Shown piece by piece: positions 25,944 through 37,928 of a DNA stretch of 64,000 bases. The number at the start of each line of letters is the position of its first letter. The stretch's first letter is position 1. This stretch comes from Comamonas testosteroni (GTDB lineage: Bacteria > Pseudomonadota > Gammaproteobacteria > Burkholderiales > Burkholderiaceae_C): positions 1,116,001 through 1,180,000 of the forward strand of contig CP044131.1 of the NCBI GenBank assembly GCA_008727115.1. The letters run 5' to 3'. A program made the position numbers and the translations under genes. The notes below the pieces were generated by a model. It had not been told where the DNA came from, ran no database searches, and saw only the letters and a list, made by a program, of their open reading frames with translations.

Positions 25944-26174
25944 GGGGGGCTTTCTCTGTGGTGATGGCACCAGTCTAGCTGCTGGCCGGGCAAGATGTGC
26001 CGCCATGCAGCCCAGGCTGGCTGAGGCTGGAATGCGGTAAATCTTTGGTCTATTTGATAAGTATCCTTTTCAGAGTGCTGTTTTTGTTGCGCTCAATCGT
26101 CGAAACGACGCTGAAGTCCAATAGGGCATTCTGTTTGGTCAAAAATGCAGGTCTTGATGTTTGGATTTCGAGTG

Positions 26175-27176
26175 ATGACTAACTTTTTTCGCCGCAGCGT
26201 GCTGACCTGTGCTCTGGTCGCCGTGCTGCCTGCCGCTCTGTCTTTGAATGCTCAGGCCGCCGACAAGGCCGATTCCGCCTGGCCTAGCCGCCCCATTCGT
26301 CTGGTGGTGTCCTACCCTGCCGGGGGTGTGAGCGATGTGGTGGCCCGCGCTCTGGGGGAAAAGCTGACGGCTGCGCTGGGTCAGTCGGTGGTGATCGAGA
26401 ACAAGGCAGGAGCAGGCGGTGCCATCGGCCTTGATCAGGTCGCCAAGGCCAATCCCGATGGTTATACCTTGGGCTTTTCTTCCATCAGCCCGCTGACGCT
26501 GAGCCCCCACCTGGGCAAGCCACTGTTCGATCCGCACAGGGACATCACTCCCGTGGTCAGCGTCATGTATTCGCCTGTGCTACTGCTGGGAACGACCCGT
26601 CTGGCCGCCAAGAGCTTTCCCGAGATGCTGACCCAGGCCAAGGCACATCCTGGCGATGTGCGCTGGGCCACGGCGGGTCTGGCTTCTCTGGGCCACATCA
26701 TGCTGGAGCAGATTGCCGATCAGTCCAAGACCCAGATTACTCATGTGCCTTACAAGGGCGGCGGCCAGCAGCTCAACGACGGCCTGAGTGCGCAGTTCGA
26801 GGTGCTCTCCACCAATGCCGGCCCTGCCGTGATGCAGCACATCAAGGCAGGCAAGTTCCATGCACTGGCGGTGGGCGCTCCTGCGCGTCTGGACTCGCTG
26901 CCCCAGGTGCCGACACTGGCTGAGCTGGGCTACAAGAATGCCAACACCACGTCGGTGTTCGGCATCTTTGCCCCTGCGGGCGTGCCTGCTCCTGTGCTGG
27001 CCCGTCTGAATGCCGAGGTCAACAAGGCCCTGGCGCTGCCCGAGATGCGTCAGCGACTGGAAGCCACCGACAACGTGCCTACCGGTGGCAAGGCGGCAGA
27101 CTTTGCCAAACAGATCGAGGCGGAGTCCAAGGCCAATGCCCAGATCATCAAGGCTGCCAAGATTCAGACCAACTAA
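26175..27176 (+). CDS. Bug-family periplasmic solute-binding protein, second copy
   Basis: A 333-residue solute receptor. Signal peptide about 1-29 (LTCALVAVLPAALSLNAQA), then 'WPSRPIRLVVSYPAGGVSDVVAR', 'NKAGAGGAIGLDQVAKANPDGYTLGF', 'THVPYKGGGQQLNDGLSAQ' (each read in parts) and 'VPTLAELGY', which are Bug-family landmarks. It is clearly diverged from the 21962-22942 protein, so it is not a recent duplicate. Two in-frame ATGs compete (26145 and 26175); I take 26175 because it gives the shorter, normal signal peptide, though neither has a strong ribosome site. Ligand unknown; no transporter membrane genes adjacent. Confidence 0.9.
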   Translation: MTNFFRRSVLTCALVAVLPAALSLNAQAADKADSAWPSRPIRLVVSYPAGGVSDVVARALGEKLTAALGQSVVIENKAGAGGAIGLDQVAKANPDGYTLGFSSISPLTLSPHLGKPLFDPHRDITPVVSVMYSPVLLLGTTRLAAKSFPEMLTQAKAHPGDVRWATAGLASLGHIMLEQIADQSKTQITHVPYKGGGQQLNDGLSAQFEVLSTNAGPAVMQHIKAGKFHALAVGAPARLDSLPQVPTLAELGYKNANTTSVFGIFAPAGVPAPVLARLNAEVNKALALPEMRQRLEATDNVPTGGKAADFAKQIEAESKANAQIIKAAKIQTN

Positions 27177-27204
27177 GCAATAAAACCATAGCGCCTGGCG
27201 CTTG

Positions 27205-27251
27205 AAAGACAAAGGGCTTGCGGTCATTAATACCGCAAGCCCTTTGTCTTT
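27205..27251. terminator. Bidirectional hairpin terminator between Bug and EAL-HDOD genes
   Basis: A 20-bp perfect stem (27205-27224 with 27232-27251) enclosing a 7-base loop; both ends end in short A/T runs. It lies between convergent genes. Confidence 0.85.
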
Positions 27252-27301
27252 GTGCGCAAGCAGCTCACTAATTGATAGTGTTTGGCTTTGGCACAGGTCG
27301 T

Positions 27302-28588
27302 TCAGGCTGATTCGCTGATCAGATTGTCGGCCCAGCTCAGGGCCTGCAGGTGCGCCCAGTTGACCTGGTGGTTGGACAGTTGCAGTGCATTGGCCGCATT
27401 GGCAAAAGCCGCTTCGTCGCCAGACTCGCAGGCGCGCGTCAGCTCCAGGAAGGGGGCGAATACGCCCTTGTTATGCACCAGGGCATCCACCACGGATTGA
27501 GGCAGGGCCACGGCTTCCAGCGCCTTGGTCATGGGCTGGCCCAGCATCACGTCGAGCAGCGAGAACACGCCCACCACAAAAGCGTGGTCGCTTTCCTCGG
27601 GTGGCAGCATCTCGGCCGTCAGCAGCTCCATCAGGCGTCCGCGCACCACGGCGGTCTGGCCCACGGCCGGCGGCGTGCCGCCGGAGCGCGAGGTCGTCAG
27701 CAGCAGGGCGGCCCAGCGGAACAGCTTCTTGAGGCCCAGAATCATCACCGCATGGCGAAACGAGGTGATCTCGCAGCTCAGGCCAAAGCCCGAGCTGTTG
27801 ATGAAGCGCAGCAGGTTGAAGGACAGCGTGGGGTCCTTCTTGAGCAGTTCCTCGATCTCTTCGGTGCTGGCCTGCTGGCGCACCAGATTGATGAGCTGGA
27901 TGATGGTGGTTTGCGTAGGGCGAATGGTGCGCGCCTGCACCAGCTGGGGCTGGGCGAACCAGTAGCCCTGGAACAGCTTGACGCCCAGGCTCAGCATGTG
28001 TTCGAACTGCTCGGCCGTCTCGACCTTCTCGGCCACGATCTGTGAGCGCGTATAGGTCTGGGCAAACTTCACCAGCTTCTCGGCATGCTCGATCGCAAAG
28101 CTCTGCATGTCCAGCTTGATGAAGGAGGCCATGGGCAGCCACGAGGCGTAGTTGCGACGCAGCAGGTTCTGGTCGAACGCCAGGCGAAAGCCGCGCTGAC
28201 GCAGGGCCTCAAAAGTGGGAACGCAGGCCTCGATGTTCTGGGGCGTGGCATCGGCGGGCAGGGCCGGGACTTCCAGCACCACCCGGTCGGGGTGGATCAG
28301 CTCCAGGTGGCCGCCGCTGAGGCTGTCATGCGTGCAGTTGATGAAGACCGTCTTCTTGCCAACCAGGGCTTCGGCACCGGCGTAGGACAGGGCATTGAAC
28401 AGCAAAGCCGCATCGGATGCCGCCGTGTGGGCGTTGTGCGCCACCGAGCGGTCAAACAGTTCGTAGCCGTACACATCGCGCTTGTCATCCACGATGGCCT
28501 GGCGCGCAATGCTGGCGATGCTGGCATCGTCCTTCTCTGCGGCAGGGGCTGTAGTTGGCAAGGCGTTTGTGCTGTCAGGGGTATCCAT
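27302..28588 (-). CDS. Degenerate EAL plus HDOD signalling protein, paralogue B
   Basis: A 428-residue cytoplasmic protein of the YuxH type. N-terminal EAL-like domain (~35-230): 'IVDDKRDVYGYELFDRS', 'FINCTH', 'VVLEVPALP', 'IKLDMQSF', 'VAEKVETAEQF', 'FQGYWFAQP'. The metal-binding DDFG motif is replaced by AFDQN, so it probably does not hydrolyse cyclic di-GMP. The C-terminal HDOD domain (~235-420) has 'LLKKDPTLSFNLLRFINSSGFG' and 'AVMILGLKKLFRWAALLL'. It follows its paralogue with a 46-bp gap on the same strand, clearly a tandem duplication. Role: c-di-GMP-linked or motility/stress signalling by family; input unknown. Confidence 0.85.
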   Translation of the reverse strand: MDTPDSTNALPTTAPAAEKDDASIASIARQAIVDDKRDVYGYELFDRSVAHNAHTAASDAALLFNALSYAGAEALVGKKTVFINCTHDSLSGGHLELIHPDRVVLEVPALPADATPQNIEACVPTFEALRQRGFRLAFDQNLLRRNYASWLPMASFIKLDMQSFAIEHAEKLVKFAQTYTRSQIVAEKVETAEQFEHMLSLGVKLFQGYWFAQPQLVQARTIRPTQTTIIQLINLVRQQASTEEIEELLKKDPTLSFNLLRFINSSGFGLSCEITSFRHAVMILGLKKLFRWAALLLTTSRSGGTPPAVGQTAVVRGRLMELLTAEMLPPEESDHAFVVGVFSLLDVMLGQPMTKALEAVALPQSVVDALVHNKGVFAPFLELTRACESGDEAAFANAANALQLSNHQVNWAHLQALSWADNLISESA

Positions 28589-28634
28589 GGTGGTGAGTGC
28601 TAGGGCTAGGGTGTGCAAGTTCGATTGCACGGAT

Positions 28635-29894
28635 TCAGTGAGTGAGGCATTCGGTCCAGCTCAGCGCCTGCAGGTGAGCGCTGTTGATGTGCTGGGGCTC
28701 CAGCTCCAGGCTGCTGGCGCTGCGGTCAAACTGGTCCTGGTCATGGCTTTCGCAGGCTTTGGTGAGTATCAGCAGCTCACCCAGAATGCCCTCGTGGTGT
28801 AGCACGGCTGCGGCAACGGGCTCAGAGACCGGAATCAGGGCCAGCGCGGCCGGCAAAGGCATGCCCAGCATGTGGTCGAGCATGGAGAACATGCCGCAGA
28901 TGAAGGCCTGGTCGGCATCAGCCTCGGTCAGGGAGTGCTTGGCCAGCAGCTCCATCAGGCGACCGCGAATCACGGCGGTCTGGCCGACGGCTGGGGGCGG
29001 GCCGCCGTCGCGGGCTGCGGTCAGCAGCATGGCGGCCCAGCGGAACAGCTTGTTCAGCCCCAGCAGCATGACGGCCTGCTTGAAGGAGGTGATCTTGCGG
29101 TGAGAGCCGAAGCTGGCCGAGTTGATCAGGCGCAGCAGGTTGAAGGCAAGAGCGGCATCCTTTTTGAGAACTTCCTCGATGGCATCGGTGCTGGCCTGCT
29201 CGCGCACCAGGGTCAGCAATTGAATGATGCTTTGCTGGGTCGGCGTCAGCAGGCGCGTTTGCATGACGGTGGGGCGTGCAAACCAGAACCCCTGAAACAG
29301 GGCAATGCCCAGCTTCTGCGCCAGCTCATGCTGCTGGGCGCTTTCGACCTTCTCGGCAATCAGCTCGGCGCGCGTGTGGCGGTTGGCAAACTTGACCAGC
29401 ACCGTGAGCTGGCCCGGTGCCAGTGTGGACAGATCCAGCTTGATGTAATCGGCCAGTGGCAGCCAGGCGGCGTACACCGACTCCAGCACGGTGTGATTGA
29501 AGGCCAGGTGAAAGCCCTGCTCCTTGAGCGCCATCAGCGTGGGCAGGCGTGCGGCAACTTCATGAATGGCCGCATGGCCTAGCGGCGGAATCTCCAGCAC
29601 GACCTTGTCGGCGGGCAGCAGCTCCAGATGCTCGCCCGTCAGGCCTTCGTGCGTGCAGTTGACGAACATGAGCTTGGTGCCCACGAGGTCCTCTTCGCCG
29701 GCATGGGTGAGGGCCGCAAAGATCAGCGTTGCATCGGACGATAAGGTGTGGGCGTAGGGCGAGCGTGAACGGTTGAACAACTCGTAGCCAATGATCTGCT
29801 GCAGCCCGTTGACGATGGGCTGACGTGCAATCATGCCTTTGGACAGGTTGCGCGACGAGGCGAAGGCCGTGTCCTGTAGGGTGTGTTCACTCAT
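28635..29894 (-). CDS. Degenerate EAL plus HDOD signalling protein, paralogue A
   Basis: First gene of the tandem pair, 419 residues, same architecture. EAL-like part: 'MIARQPIVNGLQQIIGYELFNRS', 'FVNCTHEGL', 'VVLEIPPLG', 'YIKLDLSTL', 'IAEKVESAQQ', 'LFQGFWFARP'; DDFG is replaced by AFNHT. HDOD part: 'VLKKDAALAFNLLRLINSASFG', 'SFKQAVMLLGLNKLFRWAAMLL' (read in parts), 'PPAVGQTAVIRGRLMELLA'. The two paralogues are alignable end to end, and the HDOD half is the more conserved. The upstream 155 bp contain no other gene. Confidence 0.85.
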   Translation of the reverse strand: MSEHTLQDTAFASSRNLSKGMIARQPIVNGLQQIIGYELFNRSRSPYAHTLSSDATLIFAALTHAGEEDLVGTKLMFVNCTHEGLTGEHLELLPADKVVLEIPPLGHAAIHEVAARLPTLMALKEQGFHLAFNHTVLESVYAAWLPLADYIKLDLSTLAPGQLTVLVKFANRHTRAELIAEKVESAQQHELAQKLGIALFQGFWFARPTVMQTRLLTPTQQSIIQLLTLVREQASTDAIEEVLKKDAALAFNLLRLINSASFGSHRKITSFKQAVMLLGLNKLFRWAAMLLTAARDGGPPPAVGQTAVIRGRLMELLAKHSLTEADADQAFICGMFSMLDHMLGMPLPAALALIPVSEPVAAAVLHHEGILGELLILTKACESHDQDQFDRSASSLELEPQHINSAHLQALSWTECLTH

Positions 29895-30050
29895 TACTGC
29901 GTCGCATCTGTTTGTAAAAAAACGGCGTGAATCGTTATTGTAAGAATGGGCTGATCATAGTGTCAGCTTTGCCGCTTCGGTTGCTGGGAGCTGATAACTA
30001 GGGGCAGGAAGGTGTCATAGATGGCAGATTCTTGATTCGAGTCAAGAAAA

Positions 30051-30857
30051 TCAGATCTGCTGCAGCCATGCGATCTCGGTGTCGGTAAAGCCTGCCGCGC
30101 GTCTGGCCCTTTCATTGAAGGGCGGGCGCAGACGCGGGGCTTCATAGCGTGCGGTCAGCTCCAGATACAGCGACTCAGGCTCCAGGCCATGCAGATCGCA
30201 TAGCCAGCGATACCAGTGATTGCCAATCGCGACATGGCCCACTTCTTCGCGCAGGATGATGTCCAGAATGTCGCAGGCCGCCAGCGCATCGGGGGCATGG
30301 GTATTGCGCAGCTTGTTCTGGATCTGCGGTGTGGCGTCCAGGCCGCGGGCCTCCAGCGTTCTAGGCACCAGAGCCATGCGGGCCACGATATCGTCCGCCG
30401 TTTTTTCGCACATGGTCCACAGGCCCTGGTGGGCCGGATGGTCGCCATAGTCCTGTTCGTGGTGCTGACGCAGGTGATCGCGCAGCAGGCGGAAATGCTT
30501 GGCCTCCTCGGCCGCCACCTGCAGCCAGTCGTGGTAGTACTGCTCAGGCATGCCGTCAAAGCGCCAGATGGCGTCCAGCGCCAGGTTGATGGCATTGAAT
30601 TCGATATGTGCAATGGCGTGGATCAGCACCGCCCGGCCTTCGAGGGTGGCGGGCGAGCGCCGGGCCACCGCTGTATGGTGCCTGAGCTCGGGCCTGGCTG
30701 GGCGACCGGGCAGCTCGGATTCGGGGATGAGCAGTGCCGGTGCTGTTTCTGCTATTGAATAGAGAGCTTTATGCGTATGCAGATCAATGGCTGCAGCCGC
30801 TTTTTGCTCTGAATCGGTAAAGCACAAGACCTCTAGCGCGCGATGACGTAACTCCAT
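30051..30857 (-). CDS. DUF455 ferritin-like protein
   Basis: A 268-residue protein of the DUF455 (ferritin-like helical bundle) family. Family motifs: 'GRAVLIHAIAHIEFNAINLALDA', 'RFDGMPEQYYHDWLQVAAEEAKHF' (in parts), 'YGDHPAHQGLW', 'RMALVPRTLEARGLDATP', 'ILREEVGHVAIGNHW', 'PPFNERARRAAGF'. The E..H and E.xxH pairs are candidate di-iron ligands. The segment HKALYSIAETAPALL (~residues 29-43) is encoded at 30735-30785, where the DNA resembles the AT-ended repeat, and it may be an in-frame insertion. Divergent from the gamma-carbonic anhydrase gene, 46 bp apart. Confidence 0.85.
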   Translation of the reverse strand: MELRHRALEVLCFTDSEQKAAAAIDLHTHKALYSIAETAPALLIPESELPGRPARPELRHHTAVARRSPATLEGRAVLIHAIAHIEFNAINLALDAIWRFDGMPEQYYHDWLQVAAEEAKHFRLLRDHLRQHHEQDYGDHPAHQGLWTMCEKTADDIVARMALVPRTLEARGLDATPQIQNKLRNTHAPDALAACDILDIILREEVGHVAIGNHWYRWLCDLHGLEPESLYLELTARYEAPRLRPPFNERARRAAGFTDTEIAWLQQI

Positions 30858-30903
30858 CCCTACAATTCTAGGTCTCTAAAAACAATCCACCGGAGACAAG
30901 CAC

Positions 30904-31428
30904 ATGGCCATTTATGAACTGGACGGCGTTGCGCCGCAGATTGACGAAAGCGCATGGGTGGCGGACAGCGCCGAGATCATGGGCAGGGTTCAGCTGGACA
31001 AGGACGCCAGCGTCTGGTTCGGATGTGTCATTCGCGGAGACACCGAAAACATCACCATCGGTGCAGGCTCCAATATTCAGGATGCCAGCGTGCTGCATGC
31101 CGATTTCGGCAAGCCGCTGACGGTGGGTTGCAATGTGACGGTTGGTCACCAAGTAATGCTGCATGGCTGCACGATTGGCGATGGCTCGCTCATCGGCATC
31201 GGGGCCGTGGTGCTCAACGGCGCAAAAATTGGCAAGAACTGTCTGGTGGGCGCGGGCTCGCTGGTGACCGAGGGCAAGGAATTTCCCGATGGCTCCATGA
31301 TTCTGGGCAGCCCTGCGAAAGCGGTGCGCCAACTGACGCCTCAGCAGATCGAAGGTCTGGGCCAGAGTGCCAAAAATTATGTTGAAAATGCTCGTCGCTT
31401 CAAGAGCGGCTTGCGCAAGCTGGGCTGA
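30904..31428 (+). CDS. Gamma-class carbonic anhydrase-like hexapeptide protein
   Basis: A 174-residue left-handed beta-helix protein of the YrdA/PaaY type. The hexapeptide turns are visible ([16 protein letters not shown], '[16 protein letters not shown]'), and the three zinc-ligand histidines of gamma-carbonic anhydrases fit His65 (VLHAD), His82 and His87 (GHQVMLHGC). '[10 protein letters not shown]' is the family signature. Catalytic activity is plausible but not proven for this subgroup. GGAGA lies before the ATG. HslO follows 30 bp downstream on the same strand, probably in the same operon. Confidence 0.9.
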   Translation: MAIYELDGVAPQIDESAWVADSAEIMGRVQLDKDASVWFGCVIRGDTENITIGAGSNIQDASVLHADFGKPLTVGCNVTVGHQVMLHGCTIGDGSLIGIGAVVLNGAKIGKNCLVGAGSLVTEGKEFPDGSMILGSPAKAVRQLTPQQIEGLGQSAKNYVENARRFKSGLRKLG

Positions 31429-31458
31429 TGGCCCGGCCTTTTACCGGAACTGATAAGC

Positions 31459-32466
31459 GTGTCTGAACTGCATAAATTCATTTTTGACGGCCTGCCCGTG
31501 CGTGGAGCCATCGTTCGCCTGACCGACTCCTGGCAGGAAATCCTGCAGCGCCGCGCTGGCAACCACGATACCGGTGCCTATCCCGAGGCAGTCAGTGCCT
31601 TGCTGGGGGAAATGACGGCGGCCGGCGTGCTCATGCAGTCCAACATCAAGTTCAATGGTGCGCTGGTGTTCCAGATCATGGGCGACGGCCCCGTCAAGCT
31701 GGCTGTGGCCGAGGTGCAGTCCGATCTGAGCCTGCGCGCCACGGCGTCGCTGGTGGGCGAGGCCAACCTGCCTTTGCGCGGGCAGCTCGCTCCGCTGGCC
31801 GAGCTGGTCAATGCCCACGGTGTGGGCCGCTGCGCCGTGACGCTGGACCCCAAGGATCGCCTGCCGGGTCAGAGCCCCTATCAGGGCGTGGTGCCACTCA
31901 ATGATGCGGGCGGTGGCCGCTTTGAGCGCCTGTCGGATGCGCTGCAGTTCTACATGATGCAGTCTGAGCAGTTGGATACCGTGATGGTTCTGGCGGCCAA
32001 TGACAAGATCGCCGCTGGCCTGATGCTGCAACGCATGCCCGTCAAAGGCGAGGCCAACCTGGCAGCCGCCACCGAAAGCGGTGAAGCCGAACACGATGCC
32101 CAGGGCCTGAACGAGGAATACAACCGCATCGCCACACTGGCCTCCAGCCTGACGCAGGAAGAGCTGTTGACGCTGGATGTGGACACCATCTTGCGTCGCC
32201 TGTTCTGGGAAGAGAATCTGCTGCGTTTTGCTCCTCAGGCTGATGAGCTGGCACCGCGCTTTGCCTGCACCTGCAGCCTCGAGCGAGTCGCCACCATGCT
32301 GACCTCGCTGGGGCAGGAAGAGGTGGACTCCATCGTTGCCGAGCGCGACAAGATTGATGTGGGCTGCGACTTCTGTGGTCAGCAGTACGCATTCGATGCC
32401 ATTGATGCCGCACGCCTGTTTACCGATGCGCAAAAACAGCCACCCGGCTCTAGCGCGGTGCAGTAA
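31459..32466 (+). CDS. hslO: Redox-regulated chaperone Hsp33
   Basis: Holdase chaperone switched on by oxidation of its C-terminal zinc centre. The 335-residue protein has the Hsp33 start 'LHKFIFDGLPVRGAIVRL', central fold landmarks ('GDGPVKLAVAEV', 'LNDAGGGRFERLSDAL') and the redox-switch cysteines Cys270, Cys272 (ACTCSLERV), Cys303 and Cys306 (CDFCGQQY). A GTG start at 31459 is used (gtgtctgaactgcat); no better ATG is upstream. It shares the operon with the gamma-carbonic anhydrase gene. Confidence 0.95.
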   Translation: MSELHKFIFDGLPVRGAIVRLTDSWQEILQRRAGNHDTGAYPEAVSALLGEMTAAGVLMQSNIKFNGALVFQIMGDGPVKLAVAEVQSDLSLRATASLVGEANLPLRGQLAPLAELVNAHGVGRCAVTLDPKDRLPGQSPYQGVVPLNDAGGGRFERLSDALQFYMMQSEQLDTVMVLAANDKIAAGLMLQRMPVKGEANLAAATESGEAEHDAQGLNEEYNRIATLASSLTQEELLTLDVDTILRRLFWEENLLRFAPQADELAPRFACTCSLERVATMLTSLGQEEVDSIVAERDKIDVGCDFCGQQYAFDAIDAARLFTDAQKQPPGSSAVQ

Positions 32467-32547
32467 GCAGACTTGTCAGCAGGGCTGCCAGCGAGAGTGA
32501 ACCAAGGCAGCCCCGCAGTGAAGAGGTGGGTGAAGACGCTCAGCGCC

Positions 32548-33108
32548 TCAGGATGAGCCCTTCAGCATCTCGAACAGCGCCAGCTCACACTCAGGATCGC
32601 CGCATTGCTCACAGGCTTTGCGGCGTATTTTTTGGCTGAAATCCCAAGGGTTTTGGCTGGAAATCCAATTCCAGTCGGCGTCAGCTGCTATGAATTTGAG
32701 TGATGCAGCCAGTTGCTGCCATTGGGCAGAGGGCCTGCCATACAGCATCACATAGCTCTGAGAGCGTGCATCCAGCTGCGCTCGCCAATGGCTGATCTGC
32801 TGCTCAAGTGTCGGGCTGTGGGCATTTTCCGGCCGGGTGTCACGCCAGTCCTGACCCAGAACATAGACGAGGGCGTTGGCAGGCCATGTCTCCTCCTTGT
32901 CGGGGGCCAGGCATTGCCAGGTAGAAGTGAGGCCTGCATCTCGCCTTGCTTGAATCAGCCCGTGGGCCATGCTGCGCGCCAAGGCGTGAGGAGCACCCAG
33001 CAAAACCACGGTGGGAGCCGCCGCAGGAACAGCAAAGCCAGCGCTAGGCTGGCTTTGAGGGACTGCGGGCGCAGGGTCAGCGCTTGGAAACCTGAATATA
33101 GATTTCAT
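32548..33108 (-). CDS. Hypothetical protein with C-terminal Cys cluster
   Basis: A 186-residue protein that I do not recognise. It has a Pro/Ala-rich N-terminus (to ~30), a Rossmann-like start 'TVVLLGAPHALARSMAHGLIQ', 'ALVYVLGQDWRDTRP', 'YVMLYGRP', and a C-terminal 'ACEQCGDPECELALFEML', whose C-x2-C-x4-C spacing could bind a metal. The chosen ATG (33108) lies inside the last 32 bp of ftsB, in another frame, so it may be translated by coupling to ftsB. Real by codon pattern and position; function unknown. Confidence 0.6.
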   Translation of the reverse strand: MKSIFRFPSADPAPAVPQSQPSAGFAVPAAAPTVVLLGAPHALARSMAHGLIQARRDAGLTSTWQCLAPDKEETWPANALVYVLGQDWRDTRPENAHSPTLEQQISHWRAQLDARSQSYVMLYGRPSAQWQQLAASLKFIAADADWNWISSQNPWDFSQKIRRKACEQCGDPECELALFEMLKGSS

Positions 33109-33355
33109 TGGGTTTGACCATGCCCAGTTCGTAGCGGGCTTTTTCTTCCACGGTGGACAGGCCATCCTTCAAGTCATTGACTTCAGATTCGAGCCTGTCG
33201 TTTTCCGACTTTTCAAGGGCATTGGCGGCGTACTGGTCCTTGATCTGCTGGCGCAGCTCGTTGACATAGGCCATGCTGCCATTGCCCAGCCAGAGTTGGG
33301 CATGGGTGACGGCCAGCAAGACCAGCAAGGTGACACAGACGACGCGGTTAACCAT
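33077..33355 (-). CDS. ftsB: Cell division protein FtsB
   Basis: Bitopic division protein that forms a complex with FtsL and FtsQ at the divisome. The 92-residue protein has one N-terminal membrane helix (VVCVTLLVLLAVTHAQLWLG), a leucine-zipper-like coiled coil (YVNELRQQIKDQYAANALEK and on to 'ENDRLESEVNDLKDG') and the family ending 'EEKARYELGMVKPNEIYIQV'. It follows eno on the same strand, the usual proteobacterial order eno-ftsB, though a GC-rich repeat element lies between. Confidence 0.93.
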   Translation of the reverse strand: MVNRVVCVTLLVLLAVTHAQLWLGNGSMAYVNELRQQIKDQYAANALEKSENDRLESEVNDLKDGLSTVEEKARYELGMVKPNEIYIQVSKR

Positions 33356-33402
33356 GGCAAAGACTCAAAAAGCAGTGTGATTCCACAAAGGAGAGACACC
33401 GA

Positions 33403-33472
33403 GGAAGGGCCGCCCCGCGCCGAAGGTGTCGTCCCCCATCAAGGGGGAAGGCGCGCAGCGACTCAGGGGGAG
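33403..33472 (-). repeat. GC-rich multi-hairpin element, copy A (after eno)
   Basis: Read on the minus strand it starts CTCCCCCTGAGTCGCTGCGC one base after the eno stop codon and runs through CTTCCCCCTTGATGGGGGAC to GGGCGGCCCTTCC. It shares the order 'CCCCCTGAG - short GC stem - CCCCCT/AGGGGG stem - GGGCGGCCCTT' with five more copies in the window. Confidence 0.85.
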
Positions 33473-33473
33473 T

Positions 33474-34866
<1,393 letters not shown>

Positions 34867-35030
34867 TGAAGCCAGTGGCCTTCCACCTATTGCGCGCGCC
34901 ATGCACGCGGTCAGTATGAAAGAGGCTGCGGCGGCTATTGTGCACAAATTTGACAGGCCGCTTTAGCCTTGACGTGATGCTGTAATCGAGTTTCTTGTTT
35001 CGGGATATTGCGGTTACAGGCGCTGAATGC

Positions 35031-35071
35031 AAAAAAGGCATGACGCCACGGATCATCGTGTCGGTCATGCC
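35031..35071 (-). terminator. Intrinsic terminator downstream of kdsA
   Basis: On the minus strand GGCATGAC ... GTCATGCC forms the stem (35037-35044 with 35064-35071) with a partly paired inner loop, followed by six T. Confidence 0.75.
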
Positions 35072-35152
35072 GGGGTTCATCACGGGCTCAGACGCCTTGC
35101 CGCAGCTTGCGGCGGTGGGCGTGAAGGCAGGTGATGGACAGGCTTGTCATGC

Positions 35153-36010
35153 TCAGGCTTCGAAATGGTTTTCCAGGAAACCGTTGCGCTTGGTCACATC
35201 GTCGAGCGCCACTAGGGTCTCCAGCAGCGCCTTCATGTGCTTGAGCGGCACGGCATTGGGGCCATCGCTCAGCGCGTTGCAGGGATCGGGGTGGGTTTCC
35301 ATGAACAGACCCGCCACGCCCACGGCCACGGCCGCACGCGACAGCACGGGCACCATCTCGCGCATGCCGCCGCTCGATGTGCCATTGCCGCCGGGCAACT
35401 GCACGCTGTGCGTGGCGTCAAACACTACGGGGGCCCCGGTCTCGCGCATGATGGCCAGAGAGCGCATGTCGCTGACCAGATTGTTGTAGCCAAAGCTGGC
35501 GCCGCGCTCGCAAGCGGTGAACATGTCGGGGTCCTGACCCACTTCGATGGCCGCAGCGCGGGCCTTGTCGATGACATTTTTCATGTCATGCGGCGCCAGG
35601 AACTGGCCCTTCTTGATGTTCACGGGCTTGCCGCACTGGGCCACGGCGCGGATGAAATCCGTCTGACGGCACAGGAAGGCGGGTGTTTGCAGCATGTCGA
35701 CCACAGAGGCGACATGGGGAATTTCTTCGACGGTGTGCACATCGGTCAGCACGGGCACGCCGATTTCCTTCTTCACCTTGGCCAGGATTTCCAGGCCTTT
35801 TTCCATGCCGGGGCCGCGGAAGCTGGTGCCCGAGGAGCGGTTGGCCTTGTCAAAGCTGCTCTTGAAGAGGAAGTTGATGCCCAGAGAAGAAGTGATCTCC
35901 TTGAGCTGCCCGGCCACGTCCATCTGCAGCTGCTCGGATTCGACCACGCAGGGGCCGGCGATCAGAAAGAAGCGTTGGTCCAGACCAATATCAAAGCCGC
36001 AGAGTTTCAT
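35153..36010 (-). CDS. kdsA: 3-deoxy-D-manno-octulosonate 8-phosphate synthase
   Basis: Condenses arabinose 5-phosphate with phosphoenolpyruvate for the Kdo part of lipopolysaccharide. The 285-residue protein contains '[14 protein letters not shown]', '[20 protein letters not shown]' (the KANRSS motif), '[10 protein letters not shown]', '[10 protein letters not shown]', '[11 protein letters not shown]', '[17 protein letters not shown]' and '[13 protein letters not shown]'. Both Cys (CERG) and acidic/His positions fit; metal dependence was not assessed. ATG 36010 starts MKLCGFDIG, as in relatives. It follows pyrG with 146 bp between. Confidence 0.97.
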   Translation of the reverse strand: MKLCGFDIGLDQRFFLIAGPCVVESEQLQMDVAGQLKEITSSLGINFLFKSSFDKANRSSGTSFRGPGMEKGLEILAKVKKEIGVPVLTDVHTVEEIPHVASVVDMLQTPAFLCRQTDFIRAVAQCGKPVNIKKGQFLAPHDMKNVIDKARAAAIEVGQDPDMFTACERGASFGYNNLVSDMRSLAIMRETGAPVVFDATHSVQLPGGNGTSSGGMREMVPVLSRAAVAVGVAGLFMETHPDPCNALSDGPNAVPLKHMKALLETLVALDDVTKRNGFLENHFEA

Positions 36011-36104
36011 GGTGGGTTCCTTTGTGCACGCGGTGCATGCTTCAAAAACTGAAGCTGCCAGCGCTCTATGTTGAATGACTTCAGGTGCATTTGATGCTGA
36101 GGTC

Positions 36105-36135
36105 ATTGTTTTTCAAGCGCTAGCAGCTCCTTTTT
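36105..36135. repeat. Partial AT-ended intergenic repeat
   Basis: Minus strand AAAAAGGAGCTGCTAGCGCT followed by TGAAAAACAATG: half of the repeat seen in full at 20760-20812, in the pyrG-kdsA gap. Confidence 0.5.
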
Positions 36136-36156
36136 CAGGAATGATTCCTGTGGAAA

Positions 36157-37884
<1,728 letters not shown>

Positions 37885-37928
37885 CTAGTGCGGCTCAAAA
37901 GCCGCCCATGTCTGATAAATTGCGCAGC

